Below are positions 24,323-33,052 of a stretch of DNA of 47,868 bases, in pieces. Origin of the DNA: an uncultured Nonlabens sp. GTDB lineage: Bacteria > Bacteroidota > Bacteroidia > Flavobacteriales > Flavobacteriaceae. The first letter of the stretch is position 1. Each line of letters begins with the position of its first letter. The stretch is from assembly GCF_947495285.1 (NCBI RefSeq), contig NZ_CANLXZ010000024.1, forward strand, positions 1-47,868, read 5' to 3'. The notes below the pieces were generated by a model that saw nothing but the letters and a program-made list of their open reading frames with translations, was not told the origin of the DNA and did no database searches. The position numbers were made by a program, and so were the translations under genes.

Positions 24323-24836
24323 CGTATTTAAATTCAATAAGTCCGCTCCTTGATTTAAGTCCATTATTTCCATAATAACTCATAAAGAAAAAATAAGTGC
24401 ATGCTACGTTGAGTGCATTTTGTTCACTTACAGATAAGTTGATTTCCATATTTTGAATAATGGTGGAAAGCGAGTTCTTATCTTTGACAGTAACGGATCC
24501 TTTATTCGTGAAATCAATCTCTATCAGACCATAACTTGCTAAGCGTTTAATAGCAATTTGTTGATAGGGATTCATTCTAATAAATAGTTTTTTAGGGTTT
24601 CTAAGATTTTGATAAGGATTTATTTTTCTTGGAAAAAGAGATTTCATTTGTCTATCAAAGTCTAAAGTCCCAAATCGAAAATTACTTATTTCAAAAGGAT
24701 GAGCTAAGTAAAAATCTAATATTCTTAAACGTTCAAAGTCAATTTGATCACTTTCAATTTTATTTAGAATCATCACGAATCTAAATATTGTATGGTTTAA
24801 GTCAAAAGTAGAATTGTATGTTATCATAATACCCAT
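24306..24836 (-). CDS. ABC-3C-like middle component
   Basis: 176 residues, soluble. Between an ABC-3C C-terminal-type protein and the ATPase, this is the position of the family's middle component: a small helical protein with a wHTH-like fold (RILDFYLAHPFEISNFRFGT; YQQIAIKRLASYGLIEIDFT; LSVSEQNALNVACTYFFFMS). The two possible starts ATG 24836 and ATG 24827 both overlap the preceding stop (ATGA at the second). No catalytic motif. The role, linking sensor and ATPase, is inferred from family architecture. Confidence 0.65.
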   Translation of the reverse strand: MGIMITYNSTFDLNHTIFRFVMILNKIESDQIDFERLRILDFYLAHPFEISNFRFGTLDFDRQMKSLFPRKINPYQNLRNPKKLFIRMNPYQQIAIKRLASYGLIEIDFTNKGSVTVKDKNSLSTIIQNMEINLSVSEQNALNVACTYFFFMSYYGNNGLKSRSGLIEFKYDAQQS

Positions 24837-25399
24837 CTTAAATGACAGCGTCCTGTTAAAAAGTATATCATACCTCTTATCTCTTCATGATTGATGTACA
24901 AAACTTCATCTTCAGAAGTTTCGGAATGCAATGCGTCCACTATGGGAACAATAACCTCTTCAAACAGCTTATTATCTACTTTTGCAAGATCAGTATAGTC
25001 ATCAATATTAGGCAAGATTTTAGCTCTAAATAATTCAATCACATGAGCCATAATTAAAACGTAAATTTTTTGAGCCGATGGATATTCTTGAAAATGATAT
25101 AGTTTCTTTGCAAACTTGTGTTTTATGAACTCTGCATCGTTTAGATAGTTGTCTGAACATCCTGCTTCTTTCAATTTAGATGGTAGCCCAATAACATCCC
25201 TTTCAGTTAAGTAGTCGTTCAACTCCTCGCTTATCTTTGATATCTTTATCTCATTATCCCTTTCTTCAACTAAAGTTTGAAAAAGTTTTCTAAGTTGACT
25301 AATTTTAACTTTTCCTATTCTTTTATTGATAATTTTATCACGCCCTACAACATCTCCACCACCACTATCAATATCTTTTTGTGTAGTACTTCCAAGCAT
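24824..25399 (-). CDS. ABC-3C system protein with an N-terminal GGDVVGRDK motif
   Basis: 191 residues. After a glycine-rich start (DSGGGDVVGRDKI, residues 10-22) it carries a C-terminal domain whose signature I associate with ABC-3C systems: YPSAQKIYVLIMAHVIELF near 105-123 and EIRGMIYFLTGRCHLRW near 173-189. It begins at the stop codon of the membrane peptide gene (overlap at 25399) and ends overlapping the next start. The same GGDVVGRDK motif closes the preceding membrane peptide, which suggests that the two interact (inference). Confidence 0.75.
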   Translation of the reverse strand: MLGSTTQKDIDSGGGDVVGRDKIINKRIGKVKISQLRKLFQTLVEERDNEIKISKISEELNDYLTERDVIGLPSKLKEAGCSDNYLNDAEFIKHKFAKKLYHFQEYPSAQKIYVLIMAHVIELFRAKILPNIDDYTDLAKVDNKLFEEVIVPIVDALHSETSEDEVLYINHEEIRGMIYFLTGRCHLRWVL

Positions 25400-25566
25400 T
25401 AATCTTTATTTTTATCACGCCCTACAACATCTCCACCATAGGTATCAATATTTTTTTGCTTTACTCGATTGTTGTTTTTACTTTTTACTTTTATTACCAC
25501 ACCAATGGCAGCAAGGGCAACAATACCGCCTACAATAACTTCAATATTATCTTTTAGAAACTCCAT
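25399..25566 (-). CDS. Single-pass membrane peptide ending in a GGDVVGRDK motif
   Basis: I chose the ATG at 25564-25566 (MEFLKDNIEVIVGGIVALAA), preceded by an A-rich stretch, giving 55 residues; an open frame 23 codons longer overlaps the res gene. One membrane helix (about 8-27), a basic segment (KVKSKNNNRVKQKN), then DTYGGDVVGRDKNKD at the C-terminus. It sits 46 bases after res and overlaps the ABC-3C protein, which starts with the same motif. It may anchor the complex at the membrane. I know no named family for it. Confidence 0.6.
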   Translation of the reverse strand: MEFLKDNIEVIVGGIVALAAIGVVIKVKSKNNNRVKQKNIDTYGGDVVGRDKNKD

Positions 25567-25612
25567 ATCTTTTTTTTGAAAAATAGTTTTTTTGTTGTGA
25601 ATGAAAATACTT

Positions 25613-28294
25613 TTACAAATTCTTAACCACCTCAATTATACTTTTAGCTGTATAGCAATCTTCCACCTCTTTGGTCTGGAATACCATGAAGTAGCTGAAT
25701 TGATCTCCAGCTGCTTTATCCCATGCTTTACCTAGTCGGTTCTTATCACGGCTATCATCATTATCTCTATCATCTCCTTTGGTTTCTATGAGGATGACGT
25801 TATTCGTTTTCGTGTAAACGATAAAATCAGGATAGTGATTAGAGCTAAATCCATTTAAGTAGAATCCTTTTCCTCTATCTAGATTACGATGCCAAAACAG
25901 AATATTATCTAGAGCTGCAATATCTGTAATCATATCTTGCTCATAGTTATTCATGTGTCCTTCTCTCTCATACAAAGACTTTGCAATTGACGTACTTGTT
26001 CTAATAGGTGTTATTTGCTCTGGCAAGCTGAATTGTGTTTTAGTGAAAATGCTTTTAGTAGCAAGTCCATGCTTAAACTGTTCTCTGGAATACGTACTGG
26101 TCAATGATTTGATATGATTTTTAATACTTCTAACGTAATTAAAATCATTTGTAATGATATCTTGAATCTGTTGTTTTTCTAATGAGCTGAATATTCTAGA
26201 AACGTAAGATTGTAAATCTTGTTCTGGAATAGGATACATATCTCCTAGTTTAGAAACTACATGATAGGTAACATCTTTAATTTGTGATTCTTTAGGTTTT
26301 GCTAGTATGTTTTCTAGTAAAATACTCTTAGTCCTAGAACGCATTTTAGCCACTTCTACGGCTTTCTTTTCTTCATTAAAGTCAATTGTCCTAATGTCTG
26401 CTGCAATGTCTTCAAATTTCACATTAGCGTCTTGTGCAGATAGATTAAATCCTGATAGTAACCGTTCTTTTTGTAATAGCACTTCATAACTAGCAGCTTC
26501 TTCAAATAGTATATTTTGAACCTCAGCATCGTGCTCTTGTTTCAAGTAGAATTGTGGTAGTTGAAGAGCTAACCATTGATCTCTATATTTATCTATAATT
26601 TTATAGATTGCAGGCTTTTTTCCCATGACTTGTGTCATTAATGCTGTGTTATCATCTACCTTAGTATTATTTACTACCTCTTCAAATGCTTTTCCTTTTT
26701 GGACTGCTATATCTGTAATATCTGTTACAATACTAGGTTGATGATCTGTGACATCTTCCAAAGTCACTTGATCTTCTGGATTAAAGTCTATATCCTGTAC
26801 AGAAAAATCATCATCACTTACTGGCTCATTATCTTTTGGTTTTTCTCCACCAAATAAATCTTTTTGTAATACTTCGTTATCAGTTAACTCTTCTTCTGGA
26901 GCTTCCTCTGCATAGTAATCATCACGTGAGAAACCAGACTCTTGCAGTCCTTCAACTATGTTCTCTAGTGTTTCATTGAATTTACTAGAAGCGGTAAGTA
27001 CAAATGATAGGTTTAATAATGGATTTTGATGCTTTGTAACATAGGGTTGTCTTAAAACTCTACCTAAAATTTGCTCAACCTCAACTGGACTAGATTTATC
27101 GGCTAGAGAAGCTAAGATATAGGCATTAGGACAATCCCAGCCTTCTTTTAAGGCATTAACAGTAATAATGTACCTAACAGGACAGTTCTTAGAACTTAGG
27201 TCTTCTCCTTTAAGCTCATCAATTCCACTTACTTTTATGCGGATTTGCTCTTCTGGTATCTTGAGTTTTACTAGATTATCTTTAATCTTTTGAAAGGTGG
27301 TATTGTTCTTCCCTTTAATATTACTTTGTGCTTGAAATAAGATAATAGGTCTTATGTACTTGCCAGTAATTTGCTCTTCTTCCTGTGCATGCAGTTCTAG
27401 CTTGCGTTGTAAATGTAGTGCACTGCTTATTACTTCTTCTTTACGGTTATGGTTATATACTACCACTGGTAGTTTTACCATATTTTCTTTCTTAAGCTCT
27501 ATAGCATTTACAAAGCTTATAATATTACTATTAGACTTAGGTGTTGCAGTAAGGTCTAAGACTAGAGAAGGATTAAGGTTGTTCAACATTTCAACACTTA
27601 GATCACTTTCTGCATTGTGACTTTCATCCACTATGACTACTGGATTCAGACTGCGTATAACGTTAATTAGAGCGGTTTCATCAGTTTCTGGTAGCACGAG
27701 GTTTTTATCTATTACGCTTTCGCGAAAGCTTTCATAGGCTCCATTTTCTTGATATACTTTTCTATCATCTTTCTTACGGCTGTTTATCCTAAGACTGCTG
27801 AAGTTAAATACAAAAATATTAAGCTGCTCGGTCACTGAAGAAGGATTAAAGTTTGCTCCTTGCAGTAAACTCTCTTTATCATATACCTCAACTCTACCAT
27901 TAAACAAAGTATTGAGTTTATCACGATAGGGATGCGATGGATTTGATAGGCTATTATAGGTTTGCTGTAATAGATTAGACCAAGGCACTAACCAGATTAC
28001 CGCTTTTGGATTACCTTGATTAAAGTGCTTATTGATACTGTGCAATGCATTACAGGCTATAAAGGTCTTACCACCAGCTGTAGGTACTTTAATAGCAATA
28101 TGTGTAGCACCAGGAATATTATCTTTATAAGGTCTCATTCCTGTAAACGAGCCATCTATTTGTGGAGTATAAGGACCTACTTTATCTTCCCAGTAGCTAT
28201 TAAAAGCTGCACTAGGCTGTTCTTTATCTCTTATGTACTCTAGAAACGATTCTAGATCCTTAATTACTTTATGTTGGTATGGTTTTAATTCCAC
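25613..28294 (-). CDS. res: Type III restriction enzyme, helicase-nuclease subunit (Res)
   Basis: 893 residues. SF2 helicase motifs in order: KVPTAGGKTFIA (motif I, about 69-80), VDESHN (II, about 222), LDLTATP (III), EGWDCPNAYILASL (V, about 385) and QILGRVLRQPY (VI, about 406). The C-terminus has a PD-(D/E)XK nuclease: YPDFIVYTKTNNVILIETKG near 825. Res acts with Mod to cut DNA between inversely oriented sites. A palindrome copy at 27715 is translated within the gene. Mod lies upstream, separated by a 97-residue membrane-protein gene. Length is within the usual range of about 870-1000. Confidence 0.92.
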   Translation of the reverse strand: MELKPYQHKVIKDLESFLEYIRDKEQPSAAFNSYWEDKVGPYTPQIDGSFTGMRPYKDNIPGATHIAIKVPTAGGKTFIACNALHSINKHFNQGNPKAVIWLVPWSNLLQQTYNSLSNPSHPYRDKLNTLFNGRVEVYDKESLLQGANFNPSSVTEQLNIFVFNFSSLRINSRKKDDRKVYQENGAYESFRESVIDKNLVLPETDETALINVIRSLNPVVIVDESHNAESDLSVEMLNNLNPSLVLDLTATPKSNSNIISFVNAIELKKENMVKLPVVVYNHNRKEEVISSALHLQRKLELHAQEEEQITGKYIRPIILFQAQSNIKGKNNTTFQKIKDNLVKLKIPEEQIRIKVSGIDELKGEDLSSKNCPVRYIITVNALKEGWDCPNAYILASLADKSSPVEVEQILGRVLRQPYVTKHQNPLLNLSFVLTASSKFNETLENIVEGLQESGFSRDDYYAEEAPEEELTDNEVLQKDLFGGEKPKDNEPVSDDDFSVQDIDFNPEDQVTLEDVTDHQPSIVTDITDIAVQKGKAFEEVVNNTKVDDNTALMTQVMGKKPAIYKIIDKYRDQWLALQLPQFYLKQEHDAEVQNILFEEAASYEVLLQKERLLSGFNLSAQDANVKFEDIAADIRTIDFNEEKKAVEVAKMRSRTKSILLENILAKPKESQIKDVTYHVVSKLGDMYPIPEQDLQSYVSRIFSSLEKQQIQDIITNDFNYVRSIKNHIKSLTSTYSREQFKHGLATKSIFTKTQFSLPEQITPIRTSTSIAKSLYEREGHMNNYEQDMITDIAALDNILFWHRNLDRGKGFYLNGFSSNHYPDFIVYTKTNNVILIETKGDDRDNDDSRDKNRLGKAWDKAAGDQFSYFMVFQTKEVEDCYTAKSIIEVVKNL
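27715..27730. repeat. Dispersed palindrome, near-perfect copy CGCTTTCGCGAAAGCT
   Basis: One base from the full palindrome, inside res coding sequence, in frame with the helicase region. Confidence 0.75.
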
Positions 28295-28300
28295 TTTTAT

Positions 28301-28594
28301 TTAATTTTTTTTAATAATAGAGTAAGAAAGTGTGGAAATAATTATAAAAATTAGAATAACAAGGAATTCGTCATAATTTAATTTCATTGCATAATTTCTT
28401 GAATAACTATCACTCAAATGAGAATGTCCAATCCAAAAAATCTCGGTGTAAACACTCTTTTCTGTTTTGTAAAACACAGTTTGACCAGTGGATAATAATG
28501 TGATTAATGCCGCTACACTACCAAAAAAAATACATTTGGCAACCTTAGCCTTTTCCCCTTGAGCTGTAAAAAGCCATTTTTTTAATTTTTTCAT
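28301..28594 (-). CDS. Two-helix membrane protein between mod and res
   Basis: 97 residues. Basic N-terminus (KKLKKWLFTAQGEKAKVAK), first helix about 20-40, a loop with EKSVYTEIFWIGHSHLSDSY, second helix about 74-94, tail KKN. No known type III R-M subunit looks like this. It lies five bases after mod and six bases before res, so it belongs to the operon. Unknown; possibly a membrane partner of the ABC-3C module or an insertion into the R-M operon. Confidence 0.6.
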   Translation of the reverse strand: MKKLKKWLFTAQGEKAKVAKCIFFGSVAALITLLSTGQTVFYKTEKSVYTEIFWIGHSHLSDSYSRNYAMKLNYDEFLVILIFIIISTLSYSIIKKN

Positions 28595-28599
28595 AAAGC

Positions 28600-30204
28600 T
28601 TAAAATCTTGAAATATCTCTAGGTATCTTTTTAAAAATGATGTGGTACTTATCCATGATATCTTTATCTAGCAAGCAATTATCTGCATAGATGATATAAC
28701 TACTTGCTTTGGTTTTAATTTGTCTTAAGAAGTCCATGTCTAGCGTGGTTACAGAGTTCTTAGTATAATAGAAATAATAAGCTACATCTTCCTTTGTACC
28801 TAATAAAAACTCTTCGTCCGTAACTTTGTAAGATGTTTTAGTTTCTGAATACCAGACGTATTCTAGAATTTTAGATAGTTCAACATCTTCATTAAGCAAA
28901 TTGTCATCATTAAATAATGGTTTACCTAATTCATAGTAATTGAAATCACCACCAGTTCCATCTACAGCTTTTTTCCCCTTACCATAACCATCTATGACTC
29001 TTTTTACACGTTCTGCTGTGATGTCTTGTGCATAATCTTCCATTTCTACAAGAATGAATTTACGATTCCCACCATCTTCTTTATTCAGATTAAGAACTGC
29101 GTGAGCAGTTGTTCCTGAGCCCGCAAAGCTGTCTAGAATGATAGAGTTCTTTTTACAAACAACAGATATCAAATATTCTATTAATGACGTTGGTTTTGGG
29201 GTTTCAAAAGAGTTAGTACCTTTTAGAATTTCATTTATCTCATTTTTGGAAGTTCTATTACTTCCTACTTTTTCATGTCTTAAGAGTGTTTCAGGTGGTC
29301 TGTAAGCTTTTTTAGTAAGGAATATTTTATAATTAGGATTCCATCCATTTTTAGAACTCGTCCATTCTATTCTGCTAAATTCATCTTCTACTTTCTTTGA
29401 AGACCATCTCCAAGCTCCATCTCTCCCGTCTTTTAATTTAGGAAACACTTCATTTCCATCGGGATCGGTTAAAGCATAGTACAAGTTTGGTCTTGCTTCT
29501 CTAGTTTCGCCTTGTCCACCCATAGCTCTCAAAGGTTTCAAATAATACTTTTTTCCTTTATCATCAACCTTATTATAATGTTTAATTTCTGAGGGATCTG
29601 GCTTTAATCTATTAAGGTTAACCTTTGATTTAGATTTTGCATAACATATAACATGATCATGTTTATTTGCAAAATATTTTGAATCCATTTTTGGGCTATC
29701 ACTTTTTTCCCAAATCATGTTAGCGAGTAGGTTGTTGACTCCAAAAATCTCATCGCAAATCAGTCTTAAATTAGCTTGTTCATTATCATCAATCGAAATA
29801 AAAATGGCGCCAGATTGAGATAATAATTTGTTAAGAAGCTTCAACCTTGGAAACATCATACATAACCATTTATCGTGTCTAGATAAATCCTCGCTTTCCT
29901 TTCCAACTACTTTTCCTAGCCATTTTTTTAAACGTGGATGGCTAACATTATCATTATATACCCAGCCTTCATTACCTGTATTGTATGGTGGATCTATATA
30001 AATACAATCTATTTTGCCCTCATACTCTGGTAATAGACTTTTAAGAGCTTCTAGATTATCTCCATGAATGATTTTATTATCACTGCTGCCAGTGCTGGAT
30101 TCTTTTCCATCAGTATAAGTATATTGCTTTTCTAATATTTTATAAGGTACATCTTGATGATGGTTCACTACCTTTTCTTTTCCTATCCAGTTGAGTGTGG
30201 GCAT
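28600..30204 (-). CDS. mod: Type III R-M modification subunit, N6-adenine methyltransferase (Mod)
   Basis: 534 residues, beta-class order: catalytic motif IV DPPYNTG near residues 72-78, then the SAM-binding motif DSFAGSGTTAHAVL near 355-368. The region between (about 150-340) contains the target-recognition domain. DFNYYELG and the C-terminal part are typical of Mod. It methylates the recognition site and is needed by Res for site recognition. First gene of the operon that runs through res into the ABC-3C genes, suggesting that the two defence systems are co-transcribed. Confidence 0.92.
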   Translation of the reverse strand: MPTLNWIGKEKVVNHHQDVPYKILEKQYTYTDGKESSTGSSDNKIIHGDNLEALKSLLPEYEGKIDCIYIDPPYNTGNEGWVYNDNVSHPRLKKWLGKVVGKESEDLSRHDKWLCMMFPRLKLLNKLLSQSGAIFISIDDNEQANLRLICDEIFGVNNLLANMIWEKSDSPKMDSKYFANKHDHVICYAKSKSKVNLNRLKPDPSEIKHYNKVDDKGKKYYLKPLRAMGGQGETREARPNLYYALTDPDGNEVFPKLKDGRDGAWRWSSKKVEDEFSRIEWTSSKNGWNPNYKIFLTKKAYRPPETLLRHEKVGSNRTSKNEINEILKGTNSFETPKPTSLIEYLISVVCKKNSIILDSFAGSGTTAHAVLNLNKEDGGNRKFILVEMEDYAQDITAERVKRVIDGYGKGKKAVDGTGGDFNYYELGKPLFNDDNLLNEDVELSKILEYVWYSETKTSYKVTDEEFLLGTKEDVAYYFYYTKNSVTTLDMDFLRQIKTKASSYIIYADNCLLDKDIMDKYHIIFKKIPRDISRF

Positions 30205-30352
30205 GAATTGATTTAGTTTTGATTGATACTTCAGGGGAGAGTTTAAAAGTACTTATTGTAAAGATATAATCCTACAATAAGAGGTTTATTCTATAGATAA
30301 ATTTAAAAGTAGGTAGGTAGGGTAAGTAGAATGCTTGAAACTATATTTCATT

Positions 30353-30384
30353 AAAAAACCCTATTACATATTGCAATAGGGTTT
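30353..30384 (-). terminator. Rho-independent terminator after the GIY-YIG gene
   Basis: AAACCCTATT (30356-30365) pairs with AATAGGGTTT (30375-30384) around a nine-base loop. Read leftward it is followed by TTTTTTAATG. It lies 11 bases after the TAA at 30395, so the two TGA-containing genes end as a discrete transcript before mod. Confidence 0.8.
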
Positions 30385-30394
30385 CTAATTTAGC

Positions 30395-31069
30395 TTAAAC
30401 GTATTTTCATACGTAACCGTTTGAGGTTTTTCGTTCTCCTCTACATACTTTAGCTATACAGGTTTTATTGATCCCTGTAGCTCTGCTTGCTTCTGCTATA
30501 GACTTAAAGGCACCTACCATATTATCTTCCAGATCTAGCTGCTGTACTTGCTTGATACGCTTATCACGTTGAACAGGTAACACATCATGCTTATGATAGC
30601 TTCATAGATATCCATTACAAATATTATTAATGCTAAAAGCAGTTTTTGATAATGCTTTTCTATCTGCCTTACATACTCTAGCTGCACTTTCTAAATCTTC
30701 ATATTCTGCTATGAGTTTTCTAGTCTCTAGTTCATATTGGTAAATAGATTTTTTAAATCCTCCACCTCTATCACCATTGTAACCGTTATTCATAGAGTCA
30801 TAGTAATTTATTCAGAAGCTTTCTTTACTAGCTAGCTCATTCATCGTTTCTGCTTGGTCTATTTCTTTTCATACAAAGGAATCAGAGCCATAAGTTCTAA
30901 TATCCTCATATAATTCACTGTTTACGGCATTAGCAGCTTTTGTTAGGTGGTCATGTTTTCTTGAATTTAAACTTTTGGTAGTAGCACCAATATAAATTCT
31001 TTCCTCTATGGTGTTTATCGCTTTATAGATTATATATTTTTCATTTCTCATCATTAAATTATTTATCAT
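30395..31069 (-). CDS. GIY-YIG homing-type endonuclease with NUMOD-like DNA-binding repeats; four in-frame TGA codons
   Basis: Under the standard code this region is short fragments. One frame runs from ATG 31069 to TAA 30395-30397 and is interrupted only by TGA at 30869, 30812, 30602 and 30407 (codons 67, 86, 156, 221). Reading TGA as Trp gives 224 residues: GIY-YIG domain (KYIIYKAINTIEERIYIGAT), SDSFVWKE, then ASKESFWINYYDSMNNGYN (family motif W-I-x-x-Y-D-S-x-x-x-G-Y-N), then two NUMOD-like repeats ending CNGYLWSYHK and SNGYVWKYV (family G-G-Y-x-W-x-Y). Every TGA sits where Trp is conserved, and there is no TGG. Hence TGA=Trp recoding, or a pseudogene with four TGG-to-TGA changes. The gene lies 11 bases after the polymerase-like gene. 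Confidence 0.8.
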
Positions 31070-31080
31070 TTTATGTCTAA

Positions 31081-32520
31081 TTAACCAACATAGGTATTAA
31101 CTCCTAAATTTTTGATTGTCCTGTTCATTATCTCTGTTACCACAGATTCATCGGATTTTTTGCAATACAGTGCATCATAGACATAAAGAACATAAATATT
31201 TAAACTATTAAGCTGTTTAATAATTTGAGTCATGATTTCAACCTCTTTTTTGAAAAGTACTCTAGATGTCACTTTATAATCGTATTGGTTTTTATCCTTG
31301 ATAATATTTTTAAGCATTACAGGCTCTCATTTGGTATAATAGTTATACAAAGGACTCATTTTCATTAGATACGGTGTTTTATTAAAAAAAGATAAATGCT
31401 CTGTTTTTACCTTATCTCTTGGAATATCTAAGTCATTAGCAATGTCATCATGGCTAATATGTGCATTTGTTCCACCGTAAATATTCTTTGCAATATTAGG
31501 GTGAAGTGCTTTGAAATCTAATTCAACTATAGGTTCTCCTTCAATGGTTATCATTTGTCTTATTCATGACGGCATTAAATTAAAGCTATCAACAACTCTA
31601 CCACCTGATTTTGAATCACCAATTTTTGGGATGATAAAACCTAACTTAGTTAAATAATTAAATTGCTTAATATTATCCTCAACAAAAGATCGTTCTTCAT
31701 GATTTGCATAATATTCTTTTGATTTACCCTTCAAACGAGTTAGAAGTTTACCTTTTTTGTTACGGTATTTCTGTTTTTCTAAAGCTTTTCCTTGTGATTC
31801 AATTTCCACTACAGTTGGTAACGAGATTTTTGAATATACATGAATTAAGTTTTTACAAATAACATTTCCTGTAGCGATACTTAGCTGTTCTGAGAAAAAA
31901 ATTCTTCGTTTTTGAATATTTTCCTCAAACTGCAATTTGTATTGAACTAATTTTTTATTCCTCTTAGAAATATGATATCTGTAAAGTTTAGAGTAGTAAT
32001 TCTTTAGATAACTATCTTTACCTAATCTATTTTTAAAACATTCCAAGACTGGTGAAGTTGTTTTAGTATTATAGGTTAACGCATCAATGATACGTTTATA
32101 AACATAAGTATTGTCTTTACCTTTTTTAAATTGTTTATGCATTACCTCTGAGGATAAACTTTTCCATTGCTCAAGCTCATTTTCATAAAACACTGTATGA
32201 GTAAGAGCTGATGACAAAATCAAACATTTTTCTTTTGCTAAGCTGACGTTTTTATCAATTTTTTTTAGAATCTTTTTTGGTAGTCTATCTATATGCCTTT
32301 TAATTCCTTTAGGTAATTGCAAAATATCCGCTTGATGAAAAAATGTCGGTAAAGTGTCATCATTTCCAATATCGTGAGATAGTACTATATCTCTTCAATC
32401 CGTATTAAAATCAGGGCTTTCAAGACTTATATAATTTCCATCTCTTCCAGTAACATTATTGATAGGAATGTTATTATTAGATTTAAATTGATTAAATTGT
32501 AATTGATTTAAATTATTCAT
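31081..32520 (-). CDS. Polymerase-like (palm-domain) protein with three in-frame TGA codons
   Basis: One frame from ATG 32520 to TAA 31081, interrupted only by TGA at 32395, 31564 and 31327 (codons 42, 319, 398). Read as Trp it gives 479 residues, with one normal TGG at codon 119. The basic N-terminal 300 residues are unrecognised. From about 300 come GRVVDSFNLMPSWIRQMI, then EGEPIVELDFKALHPNI, resembling palm motif A (hydrophobic-D-x-x-x-L-H-P), and about 445 NIYVLYVYDALYCK, resembling motif C. I infer a family-A-like polymerase of phage or plasmid type; this is uncertain. The TGAs lie in contexts where Trp is sensible (PSWIRQM, TKWEPVM). Confidence 0.7.
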
Positions 32521-32911
32521 TAAATTCTTTTTTTTTGTGCATCAAATAATGATACAATAAATACTCTGTGTATTTTTTTACACAGGATAGTTTCCCATAA
32601 TAAATTAAAAGGAAAAAAAAAATAATCAAATACTGAATTCAGTAAAACGAGTTTTGCAAAACTTTAGAATTGCACGTTAAAGAAGTATCACAACAAAGAC
32701 TTGTTGGATTTATATTGTTAAAAGAGTAACCCATAATTTATATTTAAAGGGTTAATTCAAAGTACTAACTCATGTTAATACTAACTGTAGTATACAAAAA
32801 ATAATTGACATATGCAAGTATAACTGACTATATTTTGAATATTATTTCAAAATCTGTAATAATTACACCATAAATCAACCAAATTTCAGTTGATTTAGAG
32901 GGTGTAATTTC
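32521..32911. other. Gene-free leader region with hairpins
   Basis: AT-rich, between the polymerase-like gene and the replication-like genes. CTGTGTA-six T-TACACAG (32566-32585) is a perfect hairpin about 45 bases upstream of the ATG at 32520 and may be regulatory. AACCC/GGGTT flank another loop near 32730-32753. I looked on both strands for a tRNA with anticodon UCA and saw none. Confidence 0.5.
32862..32908. promoter_or_regulatory. Long inverted repeat
   Basis: ATTACACC-A-TAAATCAAC, loop CAAATTTCA, GTTGATTTA-GAG-GGTGTAAT: two perfect paired blocks of eight and nine bases, with a small asymmetric bulge. No T run follows on either strand, so it is unlikely to be a simple terminator. An operator, origin-type element or structured RNA is possible. 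Confidence 0.6.
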
Positions 32912-33052
32912 ATGAATAGCTACACGTTTTCAGAGGTTTTATTGTTAAAGCAGAAACCGGCTCAAAAGTTTGCATCAAAATACAGCATAACTGCTAAAAC
33001 TGTTTTCAAATTATATCAAAATGGTAGTAATAATATGCTTTACCAGATATAA
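32912..33052 (+). CDS. Possible 46-residue DNA-binding peptide
   Basis: ATG 32912 follows the inverted repeat by three bases; the frame ends TAA 33050-33052. FSEVLLLKQKPAQKFASKYS, then ITAKTVFKLYQNG looks like a small helix-turn-helix. It is antisense to the end of the 81-residue gene, so only one of the two may be real at the overlap. Weak evidence. Confidence 0.25.
   Translation: MNSYTFSEVLLLKQKPAQKFASKYSITAKTVFKLYQNGSNNMLYQI

Noticed and set aside
30395..32520. Selenocysteine or programmed stop read-through explaining the TGA codons
   Set aside because: Seven TGAs in two genes at Trp-type positions, with no SECIS-like hairpin after each, do not fit selenocysteine; Trp decoding fits the family motifs.
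32521..33005. A suppressor tRNA-Trp(UCA) next to the recoded genes
   Set aside because: I looked for TCA-centred anticodon loops with 5-bp stems and for a T-arm on both strands and found none. It may lie elsewhere in the genome.
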